Shown piece by piece: positions 30,244-31,972 of a stretch of 31,972 nucleotides of DNA; the first letter of the stretch is position 1, and the number at the start of each line of letters is the position of its first letter. The notes beneath the pieces were generated by a model, which worked only from the letters and a program-made list of their open reading frames with translations, was not told where the DNA came from and did no database searches. Origin of the DNA: an uncultured Flavonifractor sp. (GTDB lineage: Bacteria > Bacillota > Clostridia > Oscillospirales > Oscillospiraceae); the NCBI GenBank assembly GCA_947384055.1, contig CANDFO010000024.1, positions 1-31,972 of the forward strand, read 5' to 3'. The translations under genes and the position numbers were made by a program.

Positions 30244-31593
30244 TTGGAACCCCCCTTATGGCCGCAGATTTTGCTACAGATCATACTCCTGTGTTCCAGC
30301 GCTTTTCTGACTGCAGGGAAAAGGGCGCTGTCCGGACTGAACGAGGCAGCGCTCCGCCGCCGGGCCGAAGAGGACGACCCCCAGGCCGCCCGCCTTCTGG
30401 CCATAGCGGAGCGGGCGCCGCAGGTCCACTCCGCCGCCCGGACCGGAACCGCCCTGGCGGGAATGCTGGCGGCGGCTTTCGCCGTTATGCGCTTCGCCTT
30501 GCCTGCCGCGTCCCGTCTGGTCCGGCGGTATGAGGTCACAGATGCCGCCGCCTGGATGGTGGATGCCGCCTGTGTCCTGGCGGTGACGCTGGTTGTATGC
30601 AGTCTGACGCTGATATTTGGCGGACTGCTTCCCGGTTGTCTGTCGGCCAGGCATCCGGAACAGGCGGTGCTGTCCCTCTGGAAGGTGGTCTGGCCGCTGA
30701 CGCTTCTGCTGGTTCCGTTGAACTGGTTTTTGAAGGCGGTGGCAGGAGGCGTTCTCCGGCTGGTACATATCGACCCGGATGAACAGGCGGACCGGGTCTC
30801 AGAAGAGGGAATCCGCATGCTGATGGACATCGGCGAGGAAAAGGGCGCAATCGAGTCGGGCGAAAAAGAGATGATTGAAAACATCTTTGAGTTCAACAAC
30901 AACACCGCCGGTGATGTGATGGTCCACCGGACGGATATGGTGATGCTCTGGGCGGAGGACACCGGGGAAGAAGTTCTCGCCGCTATTGAGACCTCCGGAC
31001 TTTCCCGCTTTCCGGTCTATGAGGAGGACGCCGACGATATCATCGGGATTTTAAACACCAGGGATTGGCTGCTCAACGCCAGGAGAGCCGACCCCAGACC
31101 CCTGCGGGAACTGCTGCGGCCGGCCTATTTCGTACCGGAGTCCGTGCGGGCCGACGTGCTGTTTCGGGATATGCAGAGCCGGAAGGTACATCTGTCCATT
31201 GTGGTGGATGAGTACGGCGGGACAGCGGGGCTGGTGACAATGGAGGACCTGCTGGAGGAGATTGTCGGCAATATTTACGACGAGTTTGACCCCCTGGAGG
31301 ACCAGGAGATCATTCCCCTGGGCGAAAACCGCTGGCGTATCGCCGGCGGCGCGGAGCTGGACGAGGTGGCAGAGGCCCTGGGGGTGGATTTCCCCGAGGA
31401 GGAGGAATCCGAAACGCTGGGCGGGCTGGTTTTCGCGCAGCTCTCTGTGATTCCGGAGGACGGCAGCCACCCGGAGGTAGACGCCCACGGCCTGCATATC
31501 CGGGTGGAGGAGCTCTCCGACCGGCGGGTGGAGTGGGCCCTGGTTACAAAGCTGCCGCCAGTTTCCTCCGCGGAGGAGGTTTCTGTGAAATAG
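30244..31593 (+). CDS. CNNM/CorC-type (hemolysin family) membrane protein with CBS pair, degenerate ion site
   Basis: About 449 residues: a DUF21/CNNM membrane domain (1-180), two CBS domains (about 205-330) and a C-terminal CorC_HlyC domain (about 345-440). VDEYGGTAGLVTMEDLLEEIVGNIYDEFD is the family hallmark and is intact. Members export or sense Mg2+/Co2+. In the membrane domain the usual ASEIA is AGKRA and the usual GExxPK is GGLLPG, so the Ser, Glu and Lys associated with the ion site are gone. The protein may act as a regulator rather than a carrier. The start is TTG 30244 with AAAGGAGG seven bases upstream; longer starts would contain that site. Confidence 0.9.
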   Translation: MEPPLWPQILLQIILLCSSAFLTAGKRALSGLNEAALRRRAEEDDPQAARLLAIAERAPQVHSAARTGTALAGMLAAAFAVMRFALPAASRLVRRYEVTDAAAWMVDAACVLAVTLVVCSLTLIFGGLLPGCLSARHPEQAVLSLWKVVWPLTLLLVPLNWFLKAVAGGVLRLVHIDPDEQADRVSEEGIRMLMDIGEEKGAIESGEKEMIENIFEFNNNTAGDVMVHRTDMVMLWAEDTGEEVLAAIETSGLSRFPVYEEDADDIIGILNTRDWLLNARRADPRPLRELLRPAYFVPESVRADVLFRDMQSRKVHLSIVVDEYGGTAGLVTMEDLLEEIVGNIYDEFDPLEDQEIIPLGENRWRIAGGAELDEVAEALGVDFPEEEESETLGGLVFAQLSVIPEDGSHPEVDAHGLHIRVEELSDRRVEWALVTKLPPVSSAEEVSVK

Positions 31594-31599
31594 AAAGGC

Positions 31600-31640
31600 C
31601 GCCCTCTGTGGAACGTTTCCCGCTCCGCAGGGGGCGTTTG
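31600..31640 (+). terminator. Terminator of the CNNM-like gene
   Basis: CGCCCTCTGTGGA (31600-31612) pairs with TCCGCAGGGGGCG (31624-31636), allowing two G-U pairs, followed by TTT. It starts seven bases after the stop codon. Confidence 0.7.
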
Positions 31641-31760
31641 CCTGCACAAAAAAAGCTGTAAGAATGCTCCCCTGTCCATTTACAGAGGGAAGAAGTCAGA
31701 ACCTTTATAACCGGGGAATGCTGAATGGGCGGGAAAAAGACCGCTCAGACGGCGTTCAAC

Positions 31761-31808
31761 GGTTGTGAATATAGTCGCCGCAGTTGAAAAAGCGCAAAAT
31801 GCGCTTCA
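31761..31808 (-). repeat. Hairpin repeat with TGCGGCGACTATAT tail (copy 3)
   Basis: On the minus strand AAGCGC-ATTTT-GCGCTT is followed by TTTCAACTGCGGCGACTATATTCAC. The tail matches 19995-20010. The stretch 31641-31760 shows no gene or other structure. Confidence 0.5.
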
Positions 31809-31813
31809 GACTG

Positions 31814-31972
31814 TCACTTCCCCCACGGGAAAGCCTCGCAGAGTTTTGCCGCCCGAAGGCGGCAAAATAAAGTCAGAATCGGTCATTTTCGAGGACATGT
31901 GCCTCGGAAATGACACCGCTCGGCCTGCAAGTGTGCCCAAAGGGTGCGCGCAGCAGGCCGTATCCCCTTTGT
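31814..31972 (+). repeat. Multi-hairpin intergenic repeat element (copy B, cut by window end)
   Basis: Closely similar to 8181-8340: stems at 31844-31867 (a perfect 10-bp TTTTGCCGCC/GGCGGCAAAA), 31882-31914 (GTCATTT and CGAGG with CCTCG and AAATGAC) and 31921-31960 (CGGCCTGC/GCAGGCCG). Differences from copy A lie mostly in loops or exchange one pairing for another. The last bases CCTTTTGT are where the fifth hairpin of copy A begins. Confidence 0.7.

Overview
The window reads as chromosomal DNA of a GC-rich, low-oxygen, endospore-forming Firmicute of the Oscillospiraceae type (Flavonifractor/Oscillibacter-like). This is inferred from the GC-rich coding style, the Shine-Dalgarno sites with frequent TTG/GTG starts, a SpoIIID regulator, a two-subunit Fe-S L-serine dehydratase, and a rpmH-rnpA-yidD-yidC-jag block. 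I see no phage, plasmid, CRISPR or insertion-sequence transposase genes.

Layout. 1-684 is the 3' end of an unrecognised gene. 992-7835 is a minus-strand block: a zinc-ribbon membrane protein, an AroK-like kinase, a class B PBP, a cytoplasmic GH13 amylase and, after a leader, an MFS exporter. 8436-10384 holds spoIIID and a beta-CASP metallo-beta-lactamase RNase-like gene. 10564-12440 is a DMT permease with an AraC regulator. A tRNA-Pro(CGG) gene and the rpmH operon diverge from two near-consensus promoters at about 12.95 kb. rpmH-rnpA-yidD-yidC-jag (13170-16536) is followed by a small membrane protein and a polar amino-acid ABC transporter (17416-19792). A long bidirectional terminator at 20.0 kb separates these from a nine-gene minus-strand run (20174-29963): CLC antiporter, sdaAB, sdaAA, glyoxalase-like protein, acyltransferase-3, MBOAT, DHHW protein, MFS, pyruvate kinase. 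A CNNM/CorC-type gene (30244-31593) diverges from the CLC gene.

How the genes work together. The MBOAT, DHHW and acyltransferase-3 genes are closely spaced and look like a surface O-acylation module. Serine dehydratase and pyruvate kinase both make pyruvate and lie in one gene run. The rpmH block covers ribosome and RNase P biogenesis plus membrane insertion. The ABC transporter is a complete binding-protein, permease and ATPase set.

The least ordinary content is intergenic. There are several families of structured repeats: (i) a multi-hairpin element of at least 160 bp at 8181-8369 and again at 31814-31972; (ii) a MITE-like element with TTAGGGCNTGTTTGA-type ends in three diverged copies (13538-13647, 16641-16808, 19790-19954), one inside the rpmH-rnpA gap and one supplying the stop codon of an ABC ATPase gene; (iii) a twin pair of compound hairpins beside tRNA-Pro with compensatory stem changes; (iv) a short hairpin plus TGCGGCGACTATAT tail. 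Two proteins lack residues their families normally need: the AroK-like kinase lacks the shikimate-binding Arg and the third Gly of its GGG motif, and the CNNM-like protein has lost both Mg2+-site motifs. All homology calls rest on reading motifs, not on searches.
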